DNA from: a virus
IMG/VR virus record: IMGVR_UViG_3300021490_000005
Location: 1 to 20,597 of that record
Direction: 5' to 3' (one strand)
Length of the DNA: 20,597 nucleotides
Under the pieces are notes generated by a model that did no database searches, was not told the origin of the DNA, and was given only the letters and a program-made list of their open reading frames with translations. Shown piece by piece: positions 1 to 5,773 of this stretch (the first letter of the stretch is position 1; each line of letters starts with the position of its first letter). The position numbers and the translations under genes are program-made.

Positions 1-1
1 A

Positions 2-127
2 AATGGATTAAATTTGACAATATCAGAATTAGATACTGATGGTTGGGCAGATGGTTTCGTTATGACTAAAGCAGTAATTCATTGGATTAAACACTTTTTT
101 AATATTTCAGAGGGGGATTTAAAATGA
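2..127 (+). CDS. C-terminal fragment of a small soluble protein, paralogue of the gene at 10605
   Basis: The reading frame is open from the left edge of the window to a TGA at 125-127, giving 41 visible residues; the start lies outside. I do not recognise a family. The last residues, IKHFFNISEGDLK, match LKHIFNISEEDLK near the end of the protein encoded at 10605-10925, and the DNA across this boundary is also alike (a shared run around ttaatatttcag, then ggatttaaa, then atgagaaa). In both places the gene is followed at once, with overlap, by a small gene beginning ATGAGAAA and then a membrane-anchored coiled-coil segment. This is therefore one copy of a duplicated cassette. The TGA overlaps the next ATG (ATGA at 124). 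Confidence 0.6.
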   Translation, partial: NGLNLTISELDTDGWADGFVMTKAVIHWIKHFFNISEGDLK

Positions 128-183
128 GAAAGAAGGATTCTTTAATAGATGATATTAGAACTATTTTTGAAAGAAGATTATGA
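124..183 (+). CDS. Very small ORF (19 aa) bridging two overlapping genes
   Basis: ATG at 124 overlaps the upstream TGA, and its own TGA at 181-183 overlaps the next ATG at 180, so it is joined at both ends by ATGA overlaps. The product would be 19 residues, charged, with no recognisable domain. It begins like the paralogous gene at 10915 (ATGAGAAA) but then leaves the frame that encodes the conserved membrane segment. It may therefore be a remnant of the N-terminus of a longer gene split by a frame change, or a real coupling mini-gene. Evidence for translation is only the overlap pattern. Confidence 0.3.
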   Translation: MRKKDSLIDDIRTIFERRL

Positions 184-410
184 TAGAAATGATTATTCTC
201 AGGTCTTTAGAATTGGTAATTTTTACAGTTTCAATAGTTTATTTAATTTACTCTTATTTCAAATTCAAAGAAGAAAAAAACATACTAATGGAACTACTTC
301 AGTTAAAAACTTACAAGTTAAAAGCCGAAAAAGAGGGATTTAATTTTTTAATTGCCGACTTATATGCAAATACAATTTATGCCACTGACGATATTTTAAA
401 TAATGATTAA
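180..410 (+). CDS. Small membrane-anchored coiled-coil protein
   Basis: A 76-residue protein. Residues about 4-26 form a single hydrophobic segment, followed by a Lys/Glu-rich helical stretch (about 27-55) likely to form a coiled coil. The segment ELVIFTVSIV closely matches ELVLLTISIV in the 234-residue protein at 10915, so this is a shortened relative lacking that protein's C-terminal cysteine-protease-like domain. ATG at 180 overlaps the upstream TGA, implying translational coupling. Its 3' end overlaps the next gene start at 403. Function unknown; a membrane role is inferred from the hydrophobic segment only. Confidence 0.6.
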   Translation: MIEMIILRSLELVIFTVSIVYLIYSYFKFKEEKNILMELLQLKTYKLKAEKEGFNFLIADLYANTIYATDDILNND

Positions 411-822
411 AAAAAATTTAAGTTGGATGAATAAAAAAGACTTACAGGATTACGCTGGTTATTATTTTCCTCATAAACCAAACACTTTAAATCCAAATGT
501 GGGGAGTGAGGGAATAAAACACTTTACAATTAAATCAATAATAGGATTTATTCTAAGAAAACAAAATAAAGAATTTTTTGATGAAGTCTTAGTGAATAGA
601 GGAAAGAACCCTGGAAGAATAGATATTTTAAATATCTCAGATAATATAATAATCGAAGTTGAAACAGAACTTATAGAAGAAACTAAAATAAGTAAGAGAG
701 AAAAATATGACAATCATTACATAAAAGATTTTATATTTATAGATTTAAAAAAAGTTCCTGACAATTTTCAAGAAGCATATGATTATTTATATTCTAAAAT
801 TGAGAATTTGAATAGCGACTAA
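403..822 (+). CDS. Hypothetical protein, possible PD-(D/E)XK-type nuclease
   Basis: A 139-residue soluble protein. After a helical N-terminus containing an acidic residue (E36), it has a beta-hairpin-like stretch with D74 (GRIDIL), then hydrophobic strand residues and E85/E87 (IIIEVET), then a Lys-rich helix and another strand (DFIFIDL, 109-115). That order of acidic residues resembles the core of PD-(D/E)XK nucleases, but the usual lysine of the ExK motif is absent (EVET), so activity is uncertain. It overlaps the upstream gene by 8 bases and sits in a run of small accessory genes close to a recombination module, which would suit a nuclease. It could equally be an unrelated alpha/beta protein. 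Confidence 0.55.
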   Translation: MIKKNLSWMNKKDLQDYAGYYFPHKPNTLNPNVGSEGIKHFTIKSIIGFILRKQNKEFFDEVLVNRGKNPGRIDILNISDNIIIEVETELIEETKISKREKYDNHYIKDFIFIDLKKVPDNFQEAYDYLYSKIENLNSD

Positions 823-840
823 AATGACAAGTAAAAAAGA
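821..840 (+). repeat. 20-nt direct repeat spanning a start codon (copy 1)
   Basis: The 20 bases here (aaaATGACAAGTAAAAAAGA) are identical to those at 1017-1036. Both contain the start codon of a gene beginning MTSKK. It may be a trace of duplication or a shared translation-start context. Confidence 0.75.
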
Positions 841-1030
841 ATATAACTGGAAACATCTTTATACCAAAAAAGAATTAAAAGAAATAGAAAATTACAATAA
901 ATATGTTAATTTAATAGTAGGAAGAATAACAGGAGTTAAACAAGTACCTTTAAAAAGTGCTTATGATACTTTATTAAAAATACCGTGGGATAAAACAGGT
1001 TTTAGGGTTAAGAAGGAAAATGACAAGTAA
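824..1030 (+). CDS. Small hypothetical protein beginning MTSKK
   Basis: A 68-residue Lys-rich protein, mostly helical at the start, with no family I recognise. Its first 20 or so residues (MTSKKE, then KHLYTKKELKEI) resemble the N-terminus of the next gene (MTSKKD, then KHYTEKEIKKYI), and the two start codons lie in an identical 20-base sequence. It starts one base after the stop of the gene at 403 and overlaps the next gene by 11 bases, so it is probably part of the same operon. The C-terminal half (residues 30-68) has no counterpart in the neighbour. Confidence 0.55.
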   Translation: MTSKKEYNWKHLYTKKELKEIENYNKYVNLIVGRITGVKQVPLKSAYDTLLKIPWDKTGFRVKKENDK

Positions 1031-1036
1031 AAAAGA
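1017..1036 (+). repeat. 20-nt direct repeat spanning a start codon (copy 2)
   Basis: Identical to 821-840. Here the repeat also contains the stop codon of the upstream gene (TAA at 1028-1030) and the ATG of the next one (1020), 196 bases downstream of copy 1. Confidence 0.75.
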
Positions 1037-1388
1037 CCTTAAAAAATTCGAAGATAATGTAAAACATTATACTGAGAAAGAAATTAAAAAATATATAAAA
1101 AAAGAATTAAAATTACGAGGAGTTAAAAGAGTGGGAAAATGTCTTAATTGTGGAAAATGTTGTGAATTAGGAATGATATTTTTAGTAAAGAGGAAAAGGA
1201 ATGGAGAAATAACATCTGTAAAATTAAAAGGTAATGAAAATACTGTTTGCAGAGAATATAATAAAAAAACTCATAAATGCAAAGTATATAATAAAAGACA
1301 ATGGATATGCACGCTGTTTCCAATGTTACCAGAACATTTAAAATATGTTAAAAAAACCTGTGGATATAAATTTGTAAAAATTAAGTAA
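1020..1388 (+). CDS. YkgJ-family Cys-cluster protein (putative Zn/Fe-binding)
   Basis: A 122-residue protein with the cluster typical of the YkgJ family (proposed zinc- or iron-chelating proteins, CxxCxxCC): C41, C44, C47 and C48 in CLNCGKCCE, then C77 and C87 around KCKVYNKRQWIC, C97 before LFP, and C114 near the end. The spacing C-x9-C-x2-Y-x2-R-x3-C-x2-FP is the family pattern. The biochemical role of the family is not settled. Residues 1-39 are a Lys-rich extension resembling the N-terminus of the gene at 824. A gap of 62 bases with a promoter follows, so it is probably last in its operon. Such proteins are common in archaea but unusual in a virus. Confidence 0.8.
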   Translation: MTSKKDLKKFEDNVKHYTEKEIKKYIKKELKLRGVKRVGKCLNCGKCCELGMIFLVKRKRNGEITSVKLKGNENTVCREYNKKTHKCKVYNKRQWICTLFPMLPEHLKYVKKTCGYKFVKIK

Positions 1389-1450
1389 AATTACATTGTA
1401 ATTATAATGATATATAGAGAACTATTTATAATTTTACAGAGAATACATAT
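1387..1450 (+). promoter_or_regulatory. Promoter/operator block, class A (copy 1)
   Basis: Aligns without gaps to 10541-10604, with 51 of 64 bases identical, and each copy ends exactly at a start codon. Contents: an inverted repeat ATTAC-N3-GTAAT at 1390-1402, a conserved run GTAATTATAAT, and a TATA-like box TATTTATAATTTT at 1423-1435, about 27 bases before ATG 1451. The spacing predicts a leaderless transcript. The inverted repeat upstream of the TATA box is a candidate binding site for a dimeric regulator; no such regulator is identifiable in the window. Confidence 0.75.
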
Positions 1451-2146
1451 ATGGAAACAAAAACAATTTTGGAAAAAACAGCAAGTGAATTAAACGAAGA
1501 AATATTAGACCTTGATGTAAAAACAATAGATTTGAAAACAACAATTCAGAATATAACTGAAGATAAAAAAGTAATAGAAAACAATGTAATAGTGAAAGTA
1601 AGAGCAGATAAAGAAAATTTCAAAAATGAGACAGACAGAAAAATAGAAATAGAAAAACAATTAGAAGCCAATCTAAGTTATAAAGCCATAAAAGAACAAA
1701 TAAATGTTTTAGAAATCCAAGTAATAAGTCAGGAAGTCAGAAAAAAATTCTTGGAAAGAGAATTAAGAATAAAATTGGCTCAAGACAAGAAACTTGAAAG
1801 AGAACTTACAGAAACTTCACTGGAAATCAGAAAAGGCGACAAAGAGAGAATAAGAGGGGAAAAAAGATTAGAAGAAATAGGCGAAAAACAAGAAAAAATA
1901 AAAATGGAAATAAATGTAGAAGTAATGAAAAAACAAGAAGAATATAAACAGAGAGAAAATAAAGAAATGCCTAAAACTGAAATACAAAAATTTTTCATAG
2001 AACAAATGAACAATAACAAAGAATTTAACAAATTGATGAAAGAAGCAAGAGAAATTCAAGATAGACAGAAAGAAATAGAAATAAACAGAGCATATTTAGA
2101 AAGAAAAATAATGATTTCCGCTATATCAAAAGGTGTTAGACTATGA
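1451..2146 (+). CDS. Coiled-coil protein, probable partner of the recombination protein
   Basis: A 231-residue, highly charged, almost wholly helical protein with long Lys/Glu heptad-like stretches (about 60-225). Residues about 50-115 (FKNETDRKIEIEKQL, then YKAIKEQINVLE, ending FLERELRI) follow a pattern I associate with small phage proteins encoded beside single-strand annealing proteins (NExxRK, then L-x4-Y-x2-L, then a helix pair). That association is from memory and moderate at best. ATG 1451 lies about 27 bases after a TATA-like box, so a leaderless message is likely. The stop overlaps the next ATG (ATGA at 2143), tying the two genes together. Confidence 0.6.
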   Translation: METKTILEKTASELNEEILDLDVKTIDLKTTIQNITEDKKVIENNVIVKVRADKENFKNETDRKIEIEKQLEANLSYKAIKEQINVLEIQVISQEVRKKFLERELRIKLAQDKKLERELTETSLEIRKGDKERIRGEKRLEEIGEKQEKIKMEINVEVMKKQEEYKQRENKEMPKTEIQKFFIEQMNNNKEFNKLMKEAREIQDRQKEIEINRAYLERKIMISAISKGVRL

Positions 2147-2703
2147 ACGAAGAAAACAAACCATCGGAAGCCCAGATAAAATATGCAAAAAAACTTAGAG
2201 AAGATTTAGGGGAGAGGGGAAACGAAGAAATTCTAAAAATACTGAAATCAATGGGAAAAGAACTAATCAGCGACTTCAAAGAGTTAAATAAAGAAGAAAT
2301 AAGTAAGGTAATAAAAGGTCTTAGAACTGCTTTAGGATACAAAGATGAATATCAAAAAGAGAAATCAAATCTTAAAGACAAAATGAAAGACTATGTTACC
2401 TTTGAAGAACTTCTAAAATTAGCCCATGAGAGATATAAAAACCGTCTAAATATATATACAAGATTGGTGGAACAAGATAATAAAGAAATAGTGATATTCA
2501 AAGCAACAATTCAAATATCAGCAACAAAAACAGAACCAGAACAAATTTTCAATGCTTACGGAGATGCAACAGAAAAAAATGTAAACAGTATGGTGGAACC
2601 TCATAAGTATAGAGTAGCGGAAACAAGAAGTTTGGTGAGATGTTTAAGATTTTGCCTCGGGATAGGAATGACAGCAAGAGAAGAGCTGGGGGGAGAAAAA
2701 TGA
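2143..2703 (+). CDS. Rad52-like single-strand annealing protein (putative)
   Basis: A 186-residue protein. Residues about 7-66 (SEAQIKYAKKL, then LNKEEISKVIKGL) resemble a small domain often found in phage proteins. Residues 114-184 contain strand-rich sequence followed by GDATEKNVNSM, PHKYRVAETRSLVRCLR and GIGMTAREELGG. The AETR-x3-R-x-LR-x5-G-x-T-x2-EELGG pattern is characteristic of phage Rad52/ERF-type annealing proteins that pair complementary single strands during recombination. Recognition is by motif only. It is coupled by ATGA overlap to the coiled-coil gene upstream and is followed by a T-tract, so the two genes look like a self-contained recombination operon. Confidence 0.65.
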   Translation: MNEENKPSEAQIKYAKKLREDLGERGNEEILKILKSMGKELISDFKELNKEEISKVIKGLRTALGYKDEYQKEKSNLKDKMKDYVTFEELLKLAHERYKNRLNIYTRLVEQDNKEIVIFKATIQISATKTEPEQIFNAYGDATEKNVNSMVEPHKYRVAETRSLVRCLRFCLGIGMTAREELGGEK

Positions 2704-2722
2704 TTTTTGTTTTCTTTTTTTT
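2704..2722 (+). terminator. T-tract terminator after the recombination operon
   Basis: Directly after the TGA at 2701-2703 come 19 bases of which 16 are T, ending in a run of eight. The + strand is otherwise purine-rich, so the tract stands out. Archaeal intrinsic termination occurs at such T-runs without a hairpin. Confidence 0.65.
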
Positions 2723-2739
2723 GGTTATAAGTTAAAAAT

Positions 2740-2763
2740 ATGAAAAATATAGAAAAACTATGA
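2740..2763 (+). other. Possible 7-codon upstream ORF coupled to the gene at 2760
   Basis: ATG 2740 encodes MKNIEKL and its TGA overlaps ATG 2760 (ATGA). A weak TATA-like GTTATAAG lies at 2724-2731, 35 bases before 2760. It could be a short leader peptide handing ribosomes to the next gene, or chance in AT-rich DNA. Confidence 0.25.
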
Positions 2764-2945
2764 TAAAAGAAAATTTAAGGAGTAGGTGGTATGGAAAAAT
2801 AAATAATGTTGAGATTCTTACAGGAAGCAGTGGAACTTTTCAGCTTAAATTAAATTCTAATCTTTTATCTAAATCTGATTTTGATAAGTTATTAAATGAT
2901 ATTTTGCTATTTATAAGAGCACCAGAGAGCGTTGAGAATGATTAA
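2760..2945 (+). CDS. Small hypothetical protein (61 aa)
   Basis: A 61-residue protein with a strand-like middle (KINNVEILTGSSGTFQLKLN, about 13-32) and a helical, acidic C-terminus (SKSDFDKLLNDILLFIR). No family recognised. The first gene after the T-tract at 2704-2722, probably starting a new transcript that runs on into the methyltransferase genes. ATG 2760 is coupled to a possible 7-codon ORF. GTG or TTG starts further upstream are not supported. Confidence 0.5.
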   Translation: MIKENLRSRWYGKINNVEILTGSSGTFQLKLNSNLLSKSDFDKLLNDILLFIRAPESVEND

Positions 2946-2948
2946 AAA

Positions 2949-3155
2949 ATGAGAATAATTAATTGGTTGAAAAAATTATTGACAACACAAACAATTCCTC
3001 CAAGACCAATTACTAATATAGAAGGGATAAATAAAGAAATCTTTGAACGAGAGATAAAAGAAATCTTATTAAAAAACCAAGAGAAATTAAAAAATTTAGA
3101 AACCAATCAAATAACAATAATCAAAATGTTAATGGATATTAAAGACAAAATATGA
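2949..3155 (+). CDS. Small helical hypothetical protein (68 aa)
   Basis: A 68-residue protein beginning with a short amphipathic basic segment (INWLKKLL), a Pro-rich link (about 17-22), and then a Lys/Glu-rich helix (about 30-68) with leucine and isoleucine spacing compatible with a coiled coil. No family recognised. It starts 3 bases after the upstream stop, and its TGA overlaps the next ATG (ATGA at 3152), so it is in operon with the methylase-like gene. Confidence 0.5.
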   Translation: MRIINWLKKLLTTQTIPPRPITNIEGINKEIFEREIKEILLKNQEKLKNLETNQITIIKMLMDIKDKI

Positions 3156-3829
3156 CCCAATTAAATCTAAACAGTTTTCAGGAAAGAGTAGAGGAGAAAA
3201 CAAAAGAATTAGAAAATAATCCTCTAGAAGAAAATATAAAAGCAATATATAATCACGATTTAGAAAACCAAACAGTAAAAGAAATGATAAAAATTTGGGA
3301 TAGTTCTTATGAATTAAATTTTGACAAGTTTTTAGATATTTGCCTTGCAGTATTAGAAAATAGAGAAGAAGATTATATGAATTTAATAAAGGGAATGAAA
3401 AAAGATATATTACTTAAATACAATAAATTGTTTGGAATATTGCTTAAATATTTCACTTATAATTATAATTACGGAGACCCTCTTGGAATATTTTATATGC
3501 AAATTCAAAGCCATGGAAGAAATGGAGAATATTATACACCTTATAATATTTGTTATATGATGGCAAAAATATTAAACCCAAAACCAACTAACAAAGTTTG
3601 CGACCCTGCTGTAGGAAGTGGAGCAATGTTATTAGCAACCAAACAAGTCATCCACGAAAAATATGGATGGATAGAGAGCAGTAAATTTGGAAGAAATTTA
3701 TATGGAATGGATGTAAGCCACAATGCTGTAAGAATGAGTAAAATTCAAATGTATCTGACTGATTATATTTATATGAGTATATTGATAATATCAAAAACGA
3801 AAGATATATTAAAAAAAGATAAACTATGA
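3152..3829 (+). CDS. HsdM-like N6-adenine methylase-family protein lacking the catalytic motif
   Basis: A 225-residue protein with the SAM-binding half of the type I (HsdM-like) N6-adenine methyltransferase fold: GEYYTP at 125-130, motif I DPAVGSGAM at 151-159, and a motif II region GMDVSHNAVRMSKIQM at 185-200. The protein ends about 25 residues later, before any NPPF/NPPY catalytic motif, and the next gene (3826) does not supply one in any obvious frame. It is therefore either a short phage-type variant with another role or a protein that binds SAM without methylating adenine. Residues 1-115 are helical and unassigned. ATGA overlaps link it to both neighbours, so it does not look like a decayed gene. 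Confidence 0.75.
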   Translation: MTQLNLNSFQERVEEKTKELENNPLEENIKAIYNHDLENQTVKEMIKIWDSSYELNFDKFLDICLAVLENREEDYMNLIKGMKKDILLKYNKLFGILLKYFTYNYNYGDPLGIFYMQIQSHGRNGEYYTPYNICYMMAKILNPKPTNKVCDPAVGSGAMLLATKQVIHEKYGWIESSKFGRNLYGMDVSHNAVRMSKIQMYLTDYIYMSILIISKTKDILKKDKL

Positions 3830-4161
3830 AAGAAAGTTGGTTAAGACAAAAAGGTAAAGAATTTTGGTGGGGGAAAAGATTTTTAGGAATACTTAATATA
3901 GAAAAAAAACAGTTTATAACCTGGAGAAAACAAAAACATTTTTTTATCAAATATCAAGGCTGGGGATTTAACAGAGAACTGATAAATAAATTAATAAATC
4001 TAAATATTCAGGAAATTATACTTATTTATAGAAATTCAAACAACACAGAAACTTTATTCAGGATAACACCAAAAGAAGTAAGAGAGAGGGGGATAAAAAT
4101 AAAAGAAAGTTATTTTGAAGACCAGTTAATTGTAGAAGTTAAGTATTTTAGAAGAGATTAA
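3826..4161 (+). CDS. Hypothetical protein (111 aa) between two methyltransferase-type genes
   Basis: A 111-residue basic alpha/beta protein. Visible are an aromatic-rich N-terminus (FWWGKRFLGI), an KHFFIKYQGWGFNRELINKL stretch (about 37-56), a hydrophobic strand IQEIILIYR (62-70), and two more strand-like pieces ending EVKYFRR. I do not recognise a family; it does not contain the missing NPPF motif of the upstream methylase-like protein. ATG 3826 overlaps the upstream TGA, and the ParB-methyltransferase gene starts 5 bases after its stop, so it is likely co-expressed with DNA-modification genes. Confidence 0.5.
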   Translation: MKESWLRQKGKEFWWGKRFLGILNIEKKQFITWRKQKHFFIKYQGWGFNRELINKLINLNIQEIILIYRNSNNTETLFRITPKEVRERGIKIKESYFEDQLIVEVKYFRRD

Positions 4162-4165
4162 ATAT

Positions 4166-5344
4166 ATGGAAATGATAAAAAAGAAAGTAAGTGAAATTAT
4201 ACCCGCAGATTATAATCCAAGAAAAATAAGTAAAGAAAATTTAGAAAGATTGAAACACAACATAAAAGAATTTGGTTTAATAGACCCATTAATTTGGAAC
4301 AAAAGAACTAATAAATTAGTGGGGGGACATCAAAGACTTAAAGTTTTACAGGAAATGGGAATAAAAGAAACAGAAGTTTCAGTTGTAGACCTCCCTGAAG
4401 ACAAAGAAAAGGCTTTGAATATTTCTCTAAATAATCCCAATTTGCAGGGAGAGTGGGAGGAGGAAAAACTCGCAGAATTATTAAAAGAATTAGAAGAAAA
4501 AGACTTAACTGATTTGAGTGGATTTGAAGACAAAGAAGTTTCTCAATTATTAGACTCACTAAAAGAAGTGGAAGAGGATAACTTTGAGCCAGAAATAGAT
4601 AAACCAAAATATGAAGTAAAAAGAGGAGACATTTTTCAATTAGGACAACATAAATTAATGTGTGGTGATGCAACCAGTAAAGAAGATGTTGAAAAGTTAA
4701 TGAATGGAAAGAAAGCAGATATGGTATTTACTGACCCGCCTTATAATGTTAATTATGGAAGTTCAAAAAACCCTCGCCACAAGATTCCGAATCTTGTGGG
4801 AGATAATCAAACGGCAGAAGAATGGGAAAGTTTTAATAAAAAATGGATTAAAAATGTAATTGAGTTTTATAAGGGTGGAGATTTATATTGTTGGGGAGCG
4901 CCAGGTCCAGAAGGAATGAAACAAAGATTATGGTTGGTGGAGATGGGGTTTCATTGGTCGGCAACAATTATTTGGAAAAAAGATAGATTTATACTTACAC
5001 CAGCAAAATATCAAAGGATGTATGAACCTTGTTTCTATGGATGGTATGAAAAGAGTTCATATAGAGGGGATAGGAAACAAACAGAAGTGTGGGAAATAGA
5101 AAGACCAGATAAGTCTGAAGAGCATCCTACAATGAAACCAATTGAGTTAATTTCAAAAGCAATCAAAAATTCCAGCAAGAAAGGAGATATAATCCTTGAC
5201 CTTTTTGGAGGAAGCGGGAGCACTTTAATAGCCTGCGAACAACTTAACAGAATTTGTTATATGATGGAAATAGACCCAAAATATTGTTCGGTAATTATTG
5301 AAAGGTGGGAAAATTATACAGGACAAAAAGCCATTAAATTATAA
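4166..5344 (+). CDS. ParB-domain/DNA methyltransferase fusion (beta-class, N6-adenine or N4-cytosine)
   Basis: A 392-residue protein. Residues 1-130 are a ParB/Sulfiredoxin-like domain (NPRK at 17-20, LVGGHQRLKVL at 51-61). Residues 150-392 are a DNA methyltransferase with catalytic motif IV DPPYNV at 190-195, the substrate loop HPTMKP at 320-325, and SAM-binding motif I LDLFGGSGST at 344-353. Motif IV before motif I marks the beta group, which methylates exocyclic amines (N6-adenine or N4-cytosine). Such fusions are common in phages and mobile elements as solitary methylases, which protect viral DNA or change its expression. No cognate restriction enzyme is obvious nearby. GATC is absent from the window, so GATC is an unlikely target. 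A second ATG lies two codons in. Confidence 0.92.
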   Translation: MEMIKKKVSEIIPADYNPRKISKENLERLKHNIKEFGLIDPLIWNKRTNKLVGGHQRLKVLQEMGIKETEVSVVDLPEDKEKALNISLNNPNLQGEWEEEKLAELLKELEEKDLTDLSGFEDKEVSQLLDSLKEVEEDNFEPEIDKPKYEVKRGDIFQLGQHKLMCGDATSKEDVEKLMNGKKADMVFTDPPYNVNYGSSKNPRHKIPNLVGDNQTAEEWESFNKKWIKNVIEFYKGGDLYCWGAPGPEGMKQRLWLVEMGFHWSATIIWKKDRFILTPAKYQRMYEPCFYGWYEKSSYRGDRKQTEVWEIERPDKSEEHPTMKPIELISKAIKNSSKKGDIILDLFGGSGSTLIACEQLNRICYMMEIDPKYCSVIIERWENYTGQKAIKL

Positions 5345-5385
5345 CAATGTAATAAAAAGAGAGAAAAAAAATACAAAAGTAAACA

Positions 5386-5393
5386 TTTATACT
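5386..5393 (+). promoter_or_regulatory. TATA-like promoter for the terminase operon
   Basis: TTTATACT at 5386-5393 lies 24 bases before ATG 5410, in a 65-base gene-free gap that is otherwise purine-rich. The spacing suggests a leaderless transcript starting at or next to the ATG. Confidence 0.5.
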
Positions 5394-5409
5394 AAAAAAT
5401 TACTAAATT

Positions 5410-5772
5410 ATGAGCAAATTATCAATAAAAAAAGTAAAAGAAGCAATAAAAGGGAGTAAAGGAATAATTTCAGTAATAGCAAAAAGATGTGAAGTAACAA
5501 GATTAGCAATATACAAATATATTGAAAAACATCCTAAATTAAAAGAAGAAATTCAGGAAGAGAGGGAAAAATTAGTAGACATAGCAGAATTAGGATTATT
5601 AACTAAACTAAATGAAGGAGAAAACTGGGCAATAGCAATGGTATTAAAAACTTTAGGAAAAAACAGAGGATATTCTGAAAAATTAGAAATAGACACAAAA
5701 AACACAGGAAATATAGTATGGACTGAAAAAAAGATATTTGATAAATATTTCGGAGAAAAAAAAGAAGAATAA
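5410..5772 (+). CDS. Terminase small subunit-like DNA-binding protein
   Basis: A 120-residue basic protein with a helix-turn-helix-like segment at about 14-38 (KGIISVIAKRCEVTRLAIYK), then an acidic helix (EEIQEEREKLVDIAELGL) and a region ENWAIAMVLKTLGKNRGY (about 73-90) typical of small terminase subunits of tailed phages (A-x-WFLK-x2-GK-x2-GY pattern). The role would be recognising viral DNA and feeding it to the large terminase. The large-subunit gene starts one base after its stop, in the usual TerS-TerL order. Assignment is by pattern and position. Confidence 0.8.
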   Translation: MSKLSIKKVKEAIKGSKGIISVIAKRCEVTRLAIYKYIEKHPKLKEEIQEEREKLVDIAELGLLTKLNEGENWAIAMVLKTLGKNRGYSEKLEIDTKNTGNIVWTEKKIFDKYFGEKKEE

Positions 5773-5773
5773 T

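Noticed and set aside
149-343. Alternative + frame overlapping the membrane protein at 180
   Set aside because: Composition is irregular, and the frame at 180 has a clear membrane segment and matches the paralogue at 10915.
3826-4161. Frameshifted C-terminal half of the HsdM-like methylase
   Set aside because: The 111-residue product has no NPPF motif or methylase signature, and the junction is a clean ATGA overlap.
5341-5409. Third copy of the ATTAC-N3-GTAAT operator near AACAATGTAAT
   Set aside because: Only one arm matches and the rest of the 64-nt block is absent.
5738-5773. TTG start extending the large terminase by 12 codons
   Set aside because: It would overlap the small terminase gene with a Lys-run of no family relevance; ATG 5774 follows the upstream stop by one base.
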